Assembly (NCBI RefSeq): GCF_900099645.1
Contig: NZ_FMTL01000001.1
Location: 1,550,001-1,614,000 of the forward strand
Length of the DNA: 64,000 nucleotides
DNA from: Pseudomonas peli
GTDB lineage: Bacteria; Pseudomonadota; Gammaproteobacteria; Pseudomonadales; Pseudomonadaceae
Reading direction: 5' to 3'
The translations under genes and the position numbers were made by a program. Below the pieces are notes generated by a model. That model was given only the letters and a program-made list of their open reading frames with translations, was not told the DNA's origin and ran no database searches. Positions 1 through 7,380 of this stretch are shown here, piece by piece. Positions within the stretch are counted from its first letter, which is position 1. Each line of letters begins with the position of its first letter.

Positions 1-723
1 GACCACCCGCACGCCATAAACTTCCAGTTGTAGCGCCGCGCCCAGAGCCATCGCCAACAGCATCAGCAGCAACGCACTCAACTGCCTGATACGCAGCGCC
101 AGCGCCTCAGGCACACCGAACAGGACCAGGTTACGCAGCAGCACCAGCAGCGCCAGGCTGCCCAGCCCCAACAGCAGCGTCGGCAGGTGCAGCGCCGGTA
201 ACTGCATATACAGCGCGGGCAACACCTGCAACAGGGTCAGGCCATCGGCCGAGATACCCAGCAGGTGCTTGAACTGGCTGACTGCAATCAGCAACGCAGA
301 GCCGCTGACAAAACCGGAAATCACCGGATGGCTGAGAAAGTTGGCAACAAAGCCCATCCGCAACAGACCCATCAGCAGCAGGAATACGCCGACCAGCAGG
401 GTCAAGGTGGTAGCCGCTGCCAGATACGCCGCAGTACCAGCGGCAGCCACCGGGGCCAAGGCCGCCGCCGTCATCAGCGATAGCACCGCAACCGGGCCGA
501 ACGACAGTGCCACGCCGGGGCTGGCCCCGATCAGGGCATAGACAACCAGCGGCAGAATGCTCGCGTACAACCCCGCCACCGCCGGCAACCCGGCCAGCTG
601 CGCATAGGCCAACGCCTGTGGCACCAGCAGTAGACAAACCAGGCAGGCGGCGAGCAGATCGCGTCCAGCCTGATCGCGGTCGTAACGACGCAAGGTAGTC
701 AGCAGCGTCCACCTAGAGAACAT
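1..723 (-). CDS. SulP-family anion permease, N-terminal part (cut by window edge)
   Basis: N-terminal 241 residues of an inner-membrane SulP (SLC26-type) anion permease; the rest lies outside the window. The start is fixed by sequence: an in-frame TGA directly precedes the ATG at 723. Residues about 24-60 contain the family's first helices, with LLVPQALAYAQLAGLPAV followed by a GLYAS motif and SFGPVAVLS near residue 75, all typical of SulP transport domains. Further hydrophobic helices run to the edge. The ATG overlaps the last 11 bases of the upstream metallo-hydrolase gene, so the two are translationally coupled at the end of the ArsR-led sulfur operon. This context suggests sulfate or another sulfur oxyanion as substrate, but SulP proteins also carry bicarbonate and other anions. 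Whether a C-terminal STAS domain exists cannot be seen here. Confidence 0.9.
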   Translation of the reverse strand, partial: MFSRWTLLTTLRRYDRDQAGRDLLAACLVCLLLVPQALAYAQLAGLPAVAGLYASILPLVVYALIGASPGVALSFGPVAVLSLMTAAALAPVAAAGTAAYLAAATTLTLLVGVFLLLMGLLRMGFVANFLSHPVISGFVSGSALLIAVSQFKHLLGISADGLTLLQVLPALYMQLPALHLPTLLLGLGSLALLVLLRNLVLFGVPEALALRIRQLSALLLMLLAMALGAALQLEVYGVRVV

Positions 724-1576
724 TCAGCGGCACCTTGAGGTAACGCACACCATTGTCTTCGGCGGGCGGCAGATGGCCGGCGCGCATATTCACCTGCACT
801 GAGGGCAGCATCAGCGCCGGCATGCCCAGGCTGGCATCGCGGGCCTGACGCATGGCGACAAAGGCCTCCTCGTCGACGCCCTGGTGCACATGCACGTTAT
901 GCACGCGCTGCTCGGCCACGGTGGTCTGGTAGCGATGCTGCTCACGCCCCGGCGCCAGGTAGTCGTGGCACATAAACAGTCGGGTGCTGTCGGGCAGGGC
1001 AAACAGCCGACTAATCGAACGGTACAACGCCCGTGCATCGCCACCCGGAAAGTCGCAGCGCGCGGTACCGTAATCCGGCATAAACAGGGTATCGCCGACA
1101 AACGCTGCATCGCCGATCAGGTAGGTCATGCAGGCTGGTGTATGCCCAGGGGTATGCAGGGCACGGGCATTTAGCGAACCGAGCTGAAACACCTGCTCAT
1201 CGCGGAACAACTGATCGAACTGGCGGCCATCAACGGCGAACTCGCTGCCGGCATTGAACAACTTGCCGAAGGTGTTTTGCACCACGCGAATCTGCTCGCC
1301 AATTGCCAGCTGCCCGCCCAACGCGGCCTTGAGATAGGGCGCAGCGGACAGGTGGTCGGCATGTACATGGGTTTCCAACAACCACTGCACGCTCAGGTCC
1401 TGCTCGCGCACGTAGGCGATCAAGCGGTCGGCGCTGGTAGTGGCGGTTCGCCCGGCCGCCGCATCGTAATCCAGCACCGAATCGATAATGGCGCAGTGTG
1501 AAGTGGCTGGATCGCTGACGACATAACTGTAGGTCGAGGTGGCAGGGTCGAAAAAGGCCTGAATGAGCGGGGACAT
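713..1576 (-). CDS. MBL-fold metallo-hydrolase, persulfide dioxygenase-like (Blh type)
   Basis: Cytoplasmic metallo-beta-lactamase-fold protein of 287 residues. Metal-ligand motifs are visible: THVHADH at residues 69-75, a second-site His in HTPGH (145), Asp162 in GDTLF, and His204 in CHDY. This arrangement and length match the ETHE1/Blh group of persulfide dioxygenases, which oxidise glutathione persulfide to sulfite using a single iron. Neighbours support this: an ArsR-type BigR-like repressor and YeeE/YedE permeases lie upstream in the same operon, and a SulP permease gene overlaps its 3' end. A glyoxalase-II-like hydrolase is the main alternative, since the fold alone does not separate them. 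No rhodanese domain is fused. Confidence 0.88.
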   Translation of the reverse strand: MSPLIQAFFDPATSTYSYVVSDPATSHCAIIDSVLDYDAAAGRTATTSADRLIAYVREQDLSVQWLLETHVHADHLSAAPYLKAALGGQLAIGEQIRVVQNTFGKLFNAGSEFAVDGRQFDQLFRDEQVFQLGSLNARALHTPGHTPACMTYLIGDAAFVGDTLFMPDYGTARCDFPGGDARALYRSISRLFALPDSTRLFMCHDYLAPGREQHRYQTTVAEQRVHNVHVHQGVDEEAFVAMRQARDASLGMPALMLPSVQVNMRAGHLPPAEDNGVRYLKVPLNVL

Positions 1577-1586
1577 GGCAGCTCCA

Positions 1587-1612
1587 ACCGACCGGCGGTG
1601 AAACCGGTCGGT
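1587..1612. repeat. Inverted repeat between operon genes
   Basis: A perfect 9-bp inverted repeat (ACCGACCGG / CCGGTCGGT) with an 8-base loop lies between the DUF2892 gene and the metallo-hydrolase gene. There is no T-run on either strand, so it does not look like a rho-independent terminator. A role in mRNA processing or partial attenuation within the operon is possible but only inferred. Confidence 0.5.
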
Positions 1613-1623
1613 ATTGCAGTGGG

Positions 1624-1815
1624 TTAAGCCTTGGTCTTGCAGGTGCTGATACCCAGCAGCGGGTATAGCGGACAGAAGCGAAACAGACCGGTTGCCAGCG
1701 GCACGATGCCGATCAGCCCCCAGAGGCCAATCACGCCGCTCAGGCTCAAGCCCAACAGAATCAGACCTGCGGCAATGCGCAGGCTACGGTCGAGGGTGCC
1801 AACATTTGCTTTCAT
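1624..1815 (-). CDS. DUF2892 (YgaP transmembrane-like) small membrane protein
   Basis: A 63-residue protein with two hydrophobic segments, about residues 13-30 and 33-50, and the N-terminal pattern MKANVGTLDRSLRIAAG typical of DUF2892. That domain also forms the membrane part of the rhodanese YgaP. A CPLYPLLGISTC motif near the C-terminus supplies two cysteines. The gene sits between a YedE-type permease and the persulfide-dioxygenase-like gene in the ArsR-led operon, where DUF2892 proteins are often found. Its biochemical role is not established; the context points to handling of reactive sulfur at the inner membrane. Confidence 0.85.
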   Translation of the reverse strand: MKANVGTLDRSLRIAAGLILLGLSLSGVIGLWGLIGIVPLATGLFRFCPLYPLLGISTCKTKA

Positions 1816-1835
1816 AGTGATCTCCCGATCATCAA

Positions 1836-2252
1836 TTACCCGCGCCGGCGTTCCAGCGCAGCAAACACAACCATTCCCACCAGCATGGCCGCCACGAACA
1901 GCAGCACCTGCCAGCGCCCTGTGAGCAGAATCGCCACGGCTGGGCCCGGACAGATGCCGGCAATCCCCCAGCCAATACCGAATAACAGGCTGCCGCCGAT
2001 CAACCGCCGATCCAGCTCACGTTTGCCCGGTAACTGCATCGGCGCACCAAGCAGACTGCTGCGCTGCGCGCGCGCCCAACTGAACGGCAAGAACGCCACG
2101 CCAATCGCTGCCGCCATCACCAGCACCAGCGAGGGGTCCCAGGCACCAGCCAGATCAAGAAAACCAAGTACCTTGGCCGGATTAGCCATGCCAGCGGTCA
2201 GCAGGCCAATGCCAAAAATCACACCGGCGAGAAAGGCCATCAGTTTGCGCAT
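1836..2252 (-). CDS. YeeE/YedE-family permease subunit (second half-size protein)
   Basis: A membrane protein of 138 residues with four hydrophobic stretches. Near residue 105 it has GIGWGIAGICPGPA, the cysteine-containing motif of YeeE/YedE (sulphur transport) proteins. The start is placed at the ATG at 2252, two bases after the TGA of the preceding permease gene; longer versions would run back into that gene. Together with the adjacent 143-residue protein it corresponds to the two halves of full-length YeeE/TsuA-type transporters, which take up thiosulfate or related sulfur compounds through conserved cysteines. Transport of sulfur by this pair is inferred from family and operon context. 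Confidence 0.87.
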   Translation of the reverse strand: MRKLMAFLAGVIFGIGLLTAGMANPAKVLGFLDLAGAWDPSLVLVMAAAIGVAFLPFSWARAQRSSLLGAPMQLPGKRELDRRLIGGSLLFGIGWGIAGICPGPAVAILLTGRWQVLLFVAAMLVGMVVFAALERRRG

Positions 2253-2254
2253 GC

Positions 2255-2686
2255 TCAAGCCCCCAGCAGATGACGCAGGACAAACACCGTGACGAAACCG
2301 GCAGCCATAAAACTCAAGGTGGCAGCCAGGGAACGCGGTGACAGCCGCGATAAACCACAGACGCCATGCCCGCTGGTGCAACCTGCGCCATAACGGGTAC
2401 CGACACCGACCAGCAGACCGGCAACCGTCAGCGCCAGCCAGCCGCTATCGATCTGAATTTCGGGCAGACGACAAAACAACTGCCAGAGCAGCGGCGCGAG
2501 CAGTACGCCCAGCAGAAACAGACCCTTCTCGCCCCACCCTTCACCACGCTCAAGCAAACTGCCGATCAGGCCGCTGATGCCGGCCACCCGGCCATTCATT
2601 ACGACGAACAGACTGGCGGCCAGGCCGATCAATGCGCCACCCGCCAGGGCGCTCCAGGGCGTGAAGTTGTACCAATCGATACTCAC
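2255..2686 (-). CDS. YeeE/YedE-family permease subunit (first half-size protein)
   Basis: A 143-residue membrane protein with about four hydrophobic helices. It contains the family hallmark GAGCTSGHGVCGLSRLSPRS near residues 100-120, with a cysteine on each side of the SGHG. It starts with GTG at 2686; this codon overlaps the TGA of the ArsR regulator gene in a four-base GTGA overlap, indicating coupled translation. The YeeE/YedE family moves thiosulfate or other sulfur species across the inner membrane. Here the transporter is split into two adjacent genes. It is expected to be controlled by the upstream repressor. Confidence 0.88.
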   Translation of the reverse strand: MSIDWYNFTPWSALAGGALIGLAASLFVVMNGRVAGISGLIGSLLERGEGWGEKGLFLLGVLLAPLLWQLFCRLPEIQIDSGWLALTVAGLLVGVGTRYGAGCTSGHGVCGLSRLSPRSLAATLSFMAAGFVTVFVLRHLLGA

Positions 2687-3015
2687 TGCTCACCTGCGCA
2701 GAACAGCTGATACAGGGTGTTGATCACCGCCAGCGCCGCCGGGCTGCTGATGCAGTAATAAATTTGCTTACCCTCACGACGCGTCGCCACCAGCCCTTCA
2801 CGGCGCAACACCGCCAGCTGCTGCGACAACGTCGGCTGTTGAATACCCAGCAACATTTCCAGCTCGCTGACATTGCGTTCGCCCTGGGAGAGCTGACACA
2901 GCAACAACAGGCGATCCGGATTGCCCAGGGCCTTGAGCAACTGCCCCGCCGCATCGGCATTGGCGCGCAATTGCTGGATATCGAGTGGCGGATGTTCAGG
3001 CGTCATGGCAAGCAA
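2683..3015 (-). CDS. bigR: ArsR-family repressor, BigR/SqrR-like reactive-sulfur sensor
   Basis: A 110-residue winged-helix regulator with the ArsR core, including a recognition-helix region (QQPTLSQQLAVLRREGLV) and beta-wing (RREGKQIYYCI). Cysteines at positions 40 and 106 match in position the Cys pair (near 42 and 108) that BigR/SqrR proteins use to form a polysulfide link when exposed to persulfides; a third Cys is at 88. It heads a minus-strand operon of sulfur genes and overlaps the next gene by four bases. An AT-rich inverted repeat just upstream is a likely operator. The symbol rests on the cysteines and operon, not on a search. ATG at residue 4 is an alternative start. Confidence 0.85.
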   Translation of the reverse strand: MLAMTPEHPPLDIQQLRANADAAGQLLKALGNPDRLLLLCQLSQGERNVSELEMLLGIQQPTLSQQLAVLRREGLVATRREGKQIYYCISSPAALAVINTLYQLFCAGEQ

Positions 3016-3036
3016 CTCAGTTAAGATAAAAACAAT

Positions 3037-3059
3037 CTATTATTTTATATATTTAATAG
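3037..3059 (-). promoter_or_regulatory. Candidate promoter/operator of the sulfur operon
   Basis: Strongly AT-rich stretch 22 bases upstream of the repressor gene, with inverted arms CTATTA and TAATAG. Read on the minus strand, TTGCTA and TAGATT separated by 17 bases could be -35 and -10 elements overlapping the repeat. BigR-type repressors are known to bind AT-rich palindromes overlapping their own promoter, so autoregulation is inferred. Confidence 0.5.
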
Positions 3060-3102
3060 CAAGCACCGCCCGGCCTCCATACAGCGGTCAATCGCAGGCG
3101 AT

Positions 3103-3132
3103 AAAAAACCCGGAACGGAGTCCGGGTTTTTT
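3103..3132 (-). terminator. Rho-independent terminator after the OprD porin
   Basis: Perfect 12-bp stem (AAAAAACCCGGA / TCCGGGTTTTTT) with a six-base loop, ending in T6 on the minus strand. It lies 52 bases after the porin stop codon and upstream of the sulfur operon promoter. It is symmetric and could stop transcription from both sides. Confidence 0.92.
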
Positions 3133-3183
3133 GTTCAGTGCAGGCAGGGCTGGATGCAACAACTCAGCCTACAGCCACCGCAA

Positions 3184-4485
3184 TCAGAGCAATGGCAGGG
3201 TGTAGCTGACGATCAGACGGTTTTCGTCGATGTCGTTCGCGAAGTTGGAACGCACCGACGCGTTACGCCAGCGTACGCCCAGGTTCTTCAACGCCCCTTC
3301 CTGGAACACATACATCAGCTCGCTATTGCGCTCCCACTCCTTGCCTTCGGAGATTCCGCGACCGCGATCGACATTGTCGCCGGTCAAGTAACGAGTCATA
3401 AAGGTCAGGCCCGGAATACCGATCGAGGCGAAATTGAAGTCATAACGTGCCTGGTAAGACTTTTCGTCTTTGTTGGCAAAGTCGCCGATCTGCACGTAGT
3501 TAACCAGGAACGGGTCAGTGCCATTGATATACGCGAAGCCAGTGTCACCGCTCATTCTCTGGTAGCCCAGGCCGAAGGCGTGACCATCCAGACCATAGGT
3601 AACCATGGCACCTATAGCTGTGTTGTCGATGTTGCTACGGTTGCCGTCGTCAGTGGAGCGCGCATAACGCAGGTCAGTTTTCAGGCTTTGCTTATCGCCC
3701 AGAGGCAGTACATGCACGGCGTTAAAGGAATGCTGTTTATACAGCTCGTCCAGGTTGGAATAGTAATAACCGGCCGTCAGATCCTTGCTGATTTTGTAGG
3801 TGCCGCCAATGAAATCAAAAGCATCAGTCGTGGAACCACCGCTCAAGCGGATACCACGGGTACCTACAGTGCCACGGGTGCTATTGAAGCTATTGGTAAC
3901 CGAAATATCTTCGTAGTCACTGGAGTTACGATTGTTCACTTCACGCACGTGTGCAGCTTCAAGCATCAGCCCATCGATCTCTTGCGAGACCAGGTGGCCA
4001 GCTTCAAACACTTGCGGCAGAAGGCGACTGTCGCTGGATGCGATAGCAGCATTTTTGAACTGCATCTGACCTACGCGCAGGGTGCTATTGGAAATCTTCG
4101 CCTTGGCAGCAACTGCCAGGTCTGAGTAGTTGTCCTGAGAACCACCGGAAGAATTATCAGGGACCAGCAAGCCACTGCCGGCGGTACCGTCACCAGAATC
4201 CAGTTTGAAACCGAACATGCCAATAGCATCAGCGCCAAAACCTACTGTACCGTCGGTAAACCCAGAGTTCGCACGCAGAATAAAACCTTGCGCCCACTCT
4301 TCTTGCTTGGACTGGCTCTGCGCAGGCGCATCGCTATTGCCCTGGCGGAAATCACGATTGAAGTAGAAGTTACGCGCTTCGAGAGTGGCTTTGCTGTCGC
4401 CAATAAAATCGGCATGGGCGACTTGGCTCAGGGACAAGCCCAGGGTGCTGGCCGCGACGGCCAGAGCCAGGGAGGTCTTTCTCAT
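3184..4485 (-). CDS. OprD-family outer membrane porin
   Basis: A 433-residue outer-membrane channel with a Sec signal peptide (residues 1-24, ending AHA before DF). The mature N-terminus, with FIGDSKATLEARNFYFNRDF, is diagnostic of the OprD family, and the C-terminus is a beta-strand ending VSYTLPLL. The ATG at 4485 is chosen because GGAGA lies seven bases upstream and it gives a proper signal peptide. OprD porins import basic amino acids, peptides, aromatic acids or other small solutes. The subfamily (OccD or OccK) and substrate cannot be assigned from sequence reading alone. It is a single-gene unit closed by the terminator at 3103-3132. Confidence 0.93.
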   Translation of the reverse strand: MRKTSLALAVAASTLGLSLSQVAHADFIGDSKATLEARNFYFNRDFRQGNSDAPAQSQSKQEEWAQGFILRANSGFTDGTVGFGADAIGMFGFKLDSGDGTAGSGLLVPDNSSGGSQDNYSDLAVAAKAKISNSTLRVGQMQFKNAAIASSDSRLLPQVFEAGHLVSQEIDGLMLEAAHVREVNNRNSSDYEDISVTNSFNSTRGTVGTRGIRLSGGSTTDAFDFIGGTYKISKDLTAGYYYSNLDELYKQHSFNAVHVLPLGDKQSLKTDLRYARSTDDGNRSNIDNTAIGAMVTYGLDGHAFGLGYQRMSGDTGFAYINGTDPFLVNYVQIGDFANKDEKSYQARYDFNFASIGIPGLTFMTRYLTGDNVDRGRGISEGKEWERNSELMYVFQEGALKNLGVRWRNASVRSNFANDIDENRLIVSYTLPLL

Positions 4486-4956
4486 TATGTTTTCTCCAGT
4501 TGTGTGTGGGTTGCACATCGGTGCGGGTACTGTCTTCACGGATGAAGCGGCAGGCGCGCACCGAATTCGGGGGTTATTGCAAAGCCAGGCGCCGGACAGG
4601 CGAACGGGTGCCGCAGCCAGAGCGGCCGTGCAATAAGCGAGATCAGGTGAGCGCGTGAGAACAGTCAGCGCGAGCTGGGGAATGAGGGCATGGCAGCGGA
4701 CAGGTCAGCATCATGGCGCAGGTCTCTTCATTTTTATTGTCGGCCCATCAACCAGGCCGTTATGTAGAGAGCCCTACGCAGATACTGTGCCAGCCGCCAA
4801 AAACAGCTCGCCGACGCGTCTATTACAAGGTTTTACAGGCTTTCCGGGGGAGTGCCGAAGCCTGACCGAAGCAGCGATAAGCGGATTTTTGCCGATAGCA
4901 AAATATGAAGAGGCGGTTTATCGCCAGCACGCAGACCGTCATACCTCGGCGCGTGA
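4486..4956. other. 471-base intergenic region, no gene recognised
   Basis: Separates the porin from the 3' end of the diguanylate cyclase gene, both on the minus strand, so it should hold the porin promoter and the cyclase 3' end. Short open frames here lack recognisable protein features and were not called. I see no convincing terminator hairpin and no repeat. Confidence 0.6.
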
Positions 4957-5928
4957 TCAGTCCACCACCACCTGATTCTTGCCCTGGCGTTTAGCCCGGT
5001 ACATCGCGGCATCCGCCCGGGCATACAAGGCATCCAGGCTTGCATCTTCGGGGCGCAGGCTGGTGAGGCCCTGGCTCAGGGTGATGCCGAAGGTTGTCCC
5101 GGCATGGCTGAAACTCAGCCGCCGTGTATCACGCTGTAACCGCTCGGCAATCTGCTCGGCCAAGGCCGGCTCGCAGCGCGGAAACAACGCGGCAAACTCC
5201 TCCCCACCGATGCGTCCGAACAGATCACCACGGCGCAGAGTGGTCGCCCCGCAGTAGGCCAGACGCTGCAGCACCTGATCACCCATCTGGTGGCCATAGC
5301 GGTCATTGATCTGCTTGAAGTCATCCAGGTCGAGCAGCAGAAAAGCCAGTGGACTGTTGTATTCACGGGCCTGCTCAAACTCGCGCTGAGCACATTCGAA
5401 GAAGTGCCGACGGTTACTGCTCTGGGTCAGCACATCGGTGGTGGCCAGGCGGTGCAGCTCGCCTTCCAGCTGTTTCTTCTCAGTGATGTCTTCGGCAATG
5501 CCAACAATGATATGCGGCTTACCCGGCGAGCTTTCACGGCTGACAAAGCACTTATCACTCAGCCAGCGGACCTGACCATCGCCACGGATGATGCGGTACT
5601 CGCGCGCCTCGACGGCGCCGGTTTCCAGCACTTGGGCAAAGCTTTCGGCGGCGTAGTCCAGATCATCGGGGTAGATGTTGTTGCGCCACTCGTCGTAGCC
5701 GGCCAGCAACAGCTCGGTGGAGCGCCCGAAGACGCGCTCATAGGCGGGGCTGACGTAGACCACCCGCTGGGCATTCCAGTCAAATGCCCAGAGCACCGCG
5801 TTGACACTGCCAAGTAGGGTGCTGAACAGCTGCTCGCGTTCCTGTAGCCGCGCCACCTCGGCACGCGTGTGCAACAACGCCAGTGTCAGCTCTTCCTGCT
5901 CCAGCTGCTGTCTGTTGACTTCATCCAT
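4957..5928 (-). CDS. PAS-GGDEF diguanylate cyclase
   Basis: Cytoplasmic diguanylate cyclase of about 323 residues: an N-terminal coiled region, one PAS domain (about residues 30-150, with the C-terminal IIVGIAEDITEKKQ linker), then a GGDEF domain. The active-site motif GRIGGEEF is intact. An inhibitory-site RxxD (RRGD) lies five residues before it, so product inhibition by c-di-GMP is expected. The start is uncertain: an in-frame ATG at 5973 would add 15 residues, but it lacks a ribosome site and begins only 13 bases below the terminator of the upstream desaturase gene. The ATG at 5928 leaves room for a leader. The PAS ligand is unknown. No transmembrane segment is visible. Confidence 0.88.
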   Translation of the reverse strand: MDEVNRQQLEQEELTLALLHTRAEVARLQEREQLFSTLLGSVNAVLWAFDWNAQRVVYVSPAYERVFGRSTELLLAGYDEWRNNIYPDDLDYAAESFAQVLETGAVEAREYRIIRGDGQVRWLSDKCFVSRESSPGKPHIIVGIAEDITEKKQLEGELHRLATTDVLTQSSNRRHFFECAQREFEQAREYNSPLAFLLLDLDDFKQINDRYGHQMGDQVLQRLAYCGATTLRRGDLFGRIGGEEFAALFPRCEPALAEQIAERLQRDTRRLSFSHAGTTFGITLSQGLTSLRPEDASLDALYARADAAMYRAKRQGKNQVVVD

Positions 5929-5985
5929 AAACACCGCCGCCGCTCTCAGATAACGGGGATATGACAGCAGCATACGCCAGAAGTT

Positions 5986-6010
5986 AAAAAGCCCGCCAAT
6001 AGGCGGGCTT
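5986..6010 (-). terminator. Rho-independent terminator after the desaturase
   Basis: Stem AAGCCCGCC / GGCGGGCTT with a four-base loop, followed on the minus strand by a T-run. It lies 19 bases beyond the desaturase stop codon and directly upstream of the diguanylate cyclase gene. Confidence 0.9.
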
Positions 6011-6028
6011 CGTTGGCGTAAAAGACCG

Positions 6029-7213
6029 TCAGGCCGTCGCCGGACGCAGCGAGTAGGTCTTCAGTTGTTCGGCGAATTCACGCAGCGACTGAATACCGCT
6101 GGCTTCGGCCTCAGTGACCCACTGCTTGATGGCTTCAAGCATGTCATGACCATTGGCGCTGGTTTTCACCCAGATTTGCTGCAGGGCCAGGCGCTTTTCG
6201 TAGATCACCTTGAGTGCCTGGCTCTGCTCCAGCATGCGCTGGATGCGCGCCTGGTGACCTTCGTCCAGCAGGCTCGGCTCACGCGAGAGCAAACGCTTGG
6301 CGCGGTGGAAGTGGTGACGAACCGAGGCATCGGCCTTGGCCAGTTCCTGCTGCACCAACGGTGCGATCACCAACTTGCGGTACTGCGCCATGATCTGGAA
6401 GCGGTTGTTGAGGATGGCCATTGCAGTGTCCATGTCCAGGCTGCGCTTGCCTTCTACCCGGTGGGCGATCGGCGCAACGCGCTGCACCTGGGCCAAACCA
6501 AGCAGACTGAACAGTTTGATCCAGAACCAACCCATGTCGAATTCCCACTTCTTCACCGACAGCTTGGCGCTGTTTGGATAAGTGTGGTGATTGTTATGCA
6601 GCTCTTCACCGCCAATCAGAATGCCCCACGGCACCAGGTTGGTCGCCGCATCGCGGCACTCGAAGTTGCGGTAGCCAACGGCATGACCAAGACCATTGAT
6701 CACGCCAGCCGCCCAGACCGGAATCCACATCATCTGAATAGCCCAGATGGTGATACCGGCAGCACCAAACAGCGCCAGGTCGATGGCGCCCATCAATGCC
6801 ACGCCGCCAACCGGGAAGCGTGAATAGAGGTTACGTTCGATCCAGTCTTCGGGACAGTTTTTACCGTAGATGCGCAGGGTTTCCAGGTTCTTCGCCTCTT
6901 CGCGGTACAGCTCGGCACCGGTACGCAACACCGTGCCCAGGCCCTTGATCACCGGACTGTGCGGATCATCCACGGTTTCGCATTTGGCATGGTGTTTACG
7001 GTGGATTGCCGTCCACTCGCGGGTGTTTTGTGCCGTGGTCAGCCACAGCCAGAAACGGAAGAAGTGCTTCAGCGCCGGGTGCAATTCAAGCGCGCGGTGC
7101 GCCGAGTAGCGATGCAGGTAAACCGTGACACTGACGATGGTCACGTGCGTCATCAGCAGAGTGACTGCGATCAGTTGCCAGACCGACAGATCGAGAAAAC
7201 CGTTGTACCACAT
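6029..7213 (-). CDS. desA: Delta-9 fatty-acid desaturase (DesA-like)
   Basis: Membrane-bound di-iron desaturase of 394 residues that introduces a cis double bond into saturated acyl chains. The three histidine boxes are present: HRYSAH (residues 34-39), HRKHH (71-75) and HNNHH (206-210). Hydrophobic helices flank them, and a long helical cytoplasmic tail (about 260-390) follows. Length and N-terminus resemble P. aeruginosa DesA (phospholipid desaturase) more than I recall for the acyl-CoA desaturase DesB, but this was not searched and the symbol is tentative. No oxidoreductase or DesT-like repressor gene is adjacent, unlike the desB locus. It is a single-gene unit with its own terminator. Confidence 0.88.
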   Translation of the reverse strand: MWYNGFLDLSVWQLIAVTLLMTHVTIVSVTVYLHRYSAHRALELHPALKHFFRFWLWLTTAQNTREWTAIHRKHHAKCETVDDPHSPVIKGLGTVLRTGAELYREEAKNLETLRIYGKNCPEDWIERNLYSRFPVGGVALMGAIDLALFGAAGITIWAIQMMWIPVWAAGVINGLGHAVGYRNFECRDAATNLVPWGILIGGEELHNNHHTYPNSAKLSVKKWEFDMGWFWIKLFSLLGLAQVQRVAPIAHRVEGKRSLDMDTAMAILNNRFQIMAQYRKLVIAPLVQQELAKADASVRHHFHRAKRLLSREPSLLDEGHQARIQRMLEQSQALKVIYEKRLALQQIWVKTSANGHDMLEAIKQWVTEAEASGIQSLREFAEQLKTYSLRPATA

Positions 7214-7273
7214 GGATCACGTGCCTCATGAAAAAGGAAAGACATGGCTGCTTTTTAGCGCACATCTGTACAC

Positions 7274-7294
7274 ATTATCCCTGACCCGGATCAG
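7274..7294 (-). promoter_or_regulatory. Candidate -10 element with adjacent palindrome upstream of the desaturase
   Basis: On the minus strand a GATAAT -10-like hexamer (7274-7279) follows a near-perfect 14-bp palindrome, CTGACCCGGATCAG (7281-7294), in the place where a repressor would block the spacer. The region lies between the divergent desaturase and GGDEF-EAL genes. No clear -35 was seen, so this is tentative. Confidence 0.3.
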
Positions 7295-7380
7295 AAAACC
7301 AGTTGGTCTTTTGCATAAGAATGCCGCGCCCTATCTACATCTATAATGCCGGCCTTACGCAAAGGACTGACTTTTACCCC

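Noticed and set aside
131..712. Open frame in the first 700 bases (minus strand, different frame from the SulP permease)
   Set aside because: The SulP reading frame starting at 723 has clear family motifs over the same bases, so this Gly/Ala-rich frame is a shadow.
3154..4125. Long open frame opposite the porin gene (plus strand)
   Set aside because: Lies entirely antisense to a well-supported OprD gene, has no family-like sequence or ribosome site, and reflects the biased codon use of the opposite strand.
4655..4975. 106-codon plus-strand frame in the gap after the porin
   Set aside because: No ribosome site or recognisable protein pattern, and its 3' end runs antisense into the diguanylate cyclase gene.
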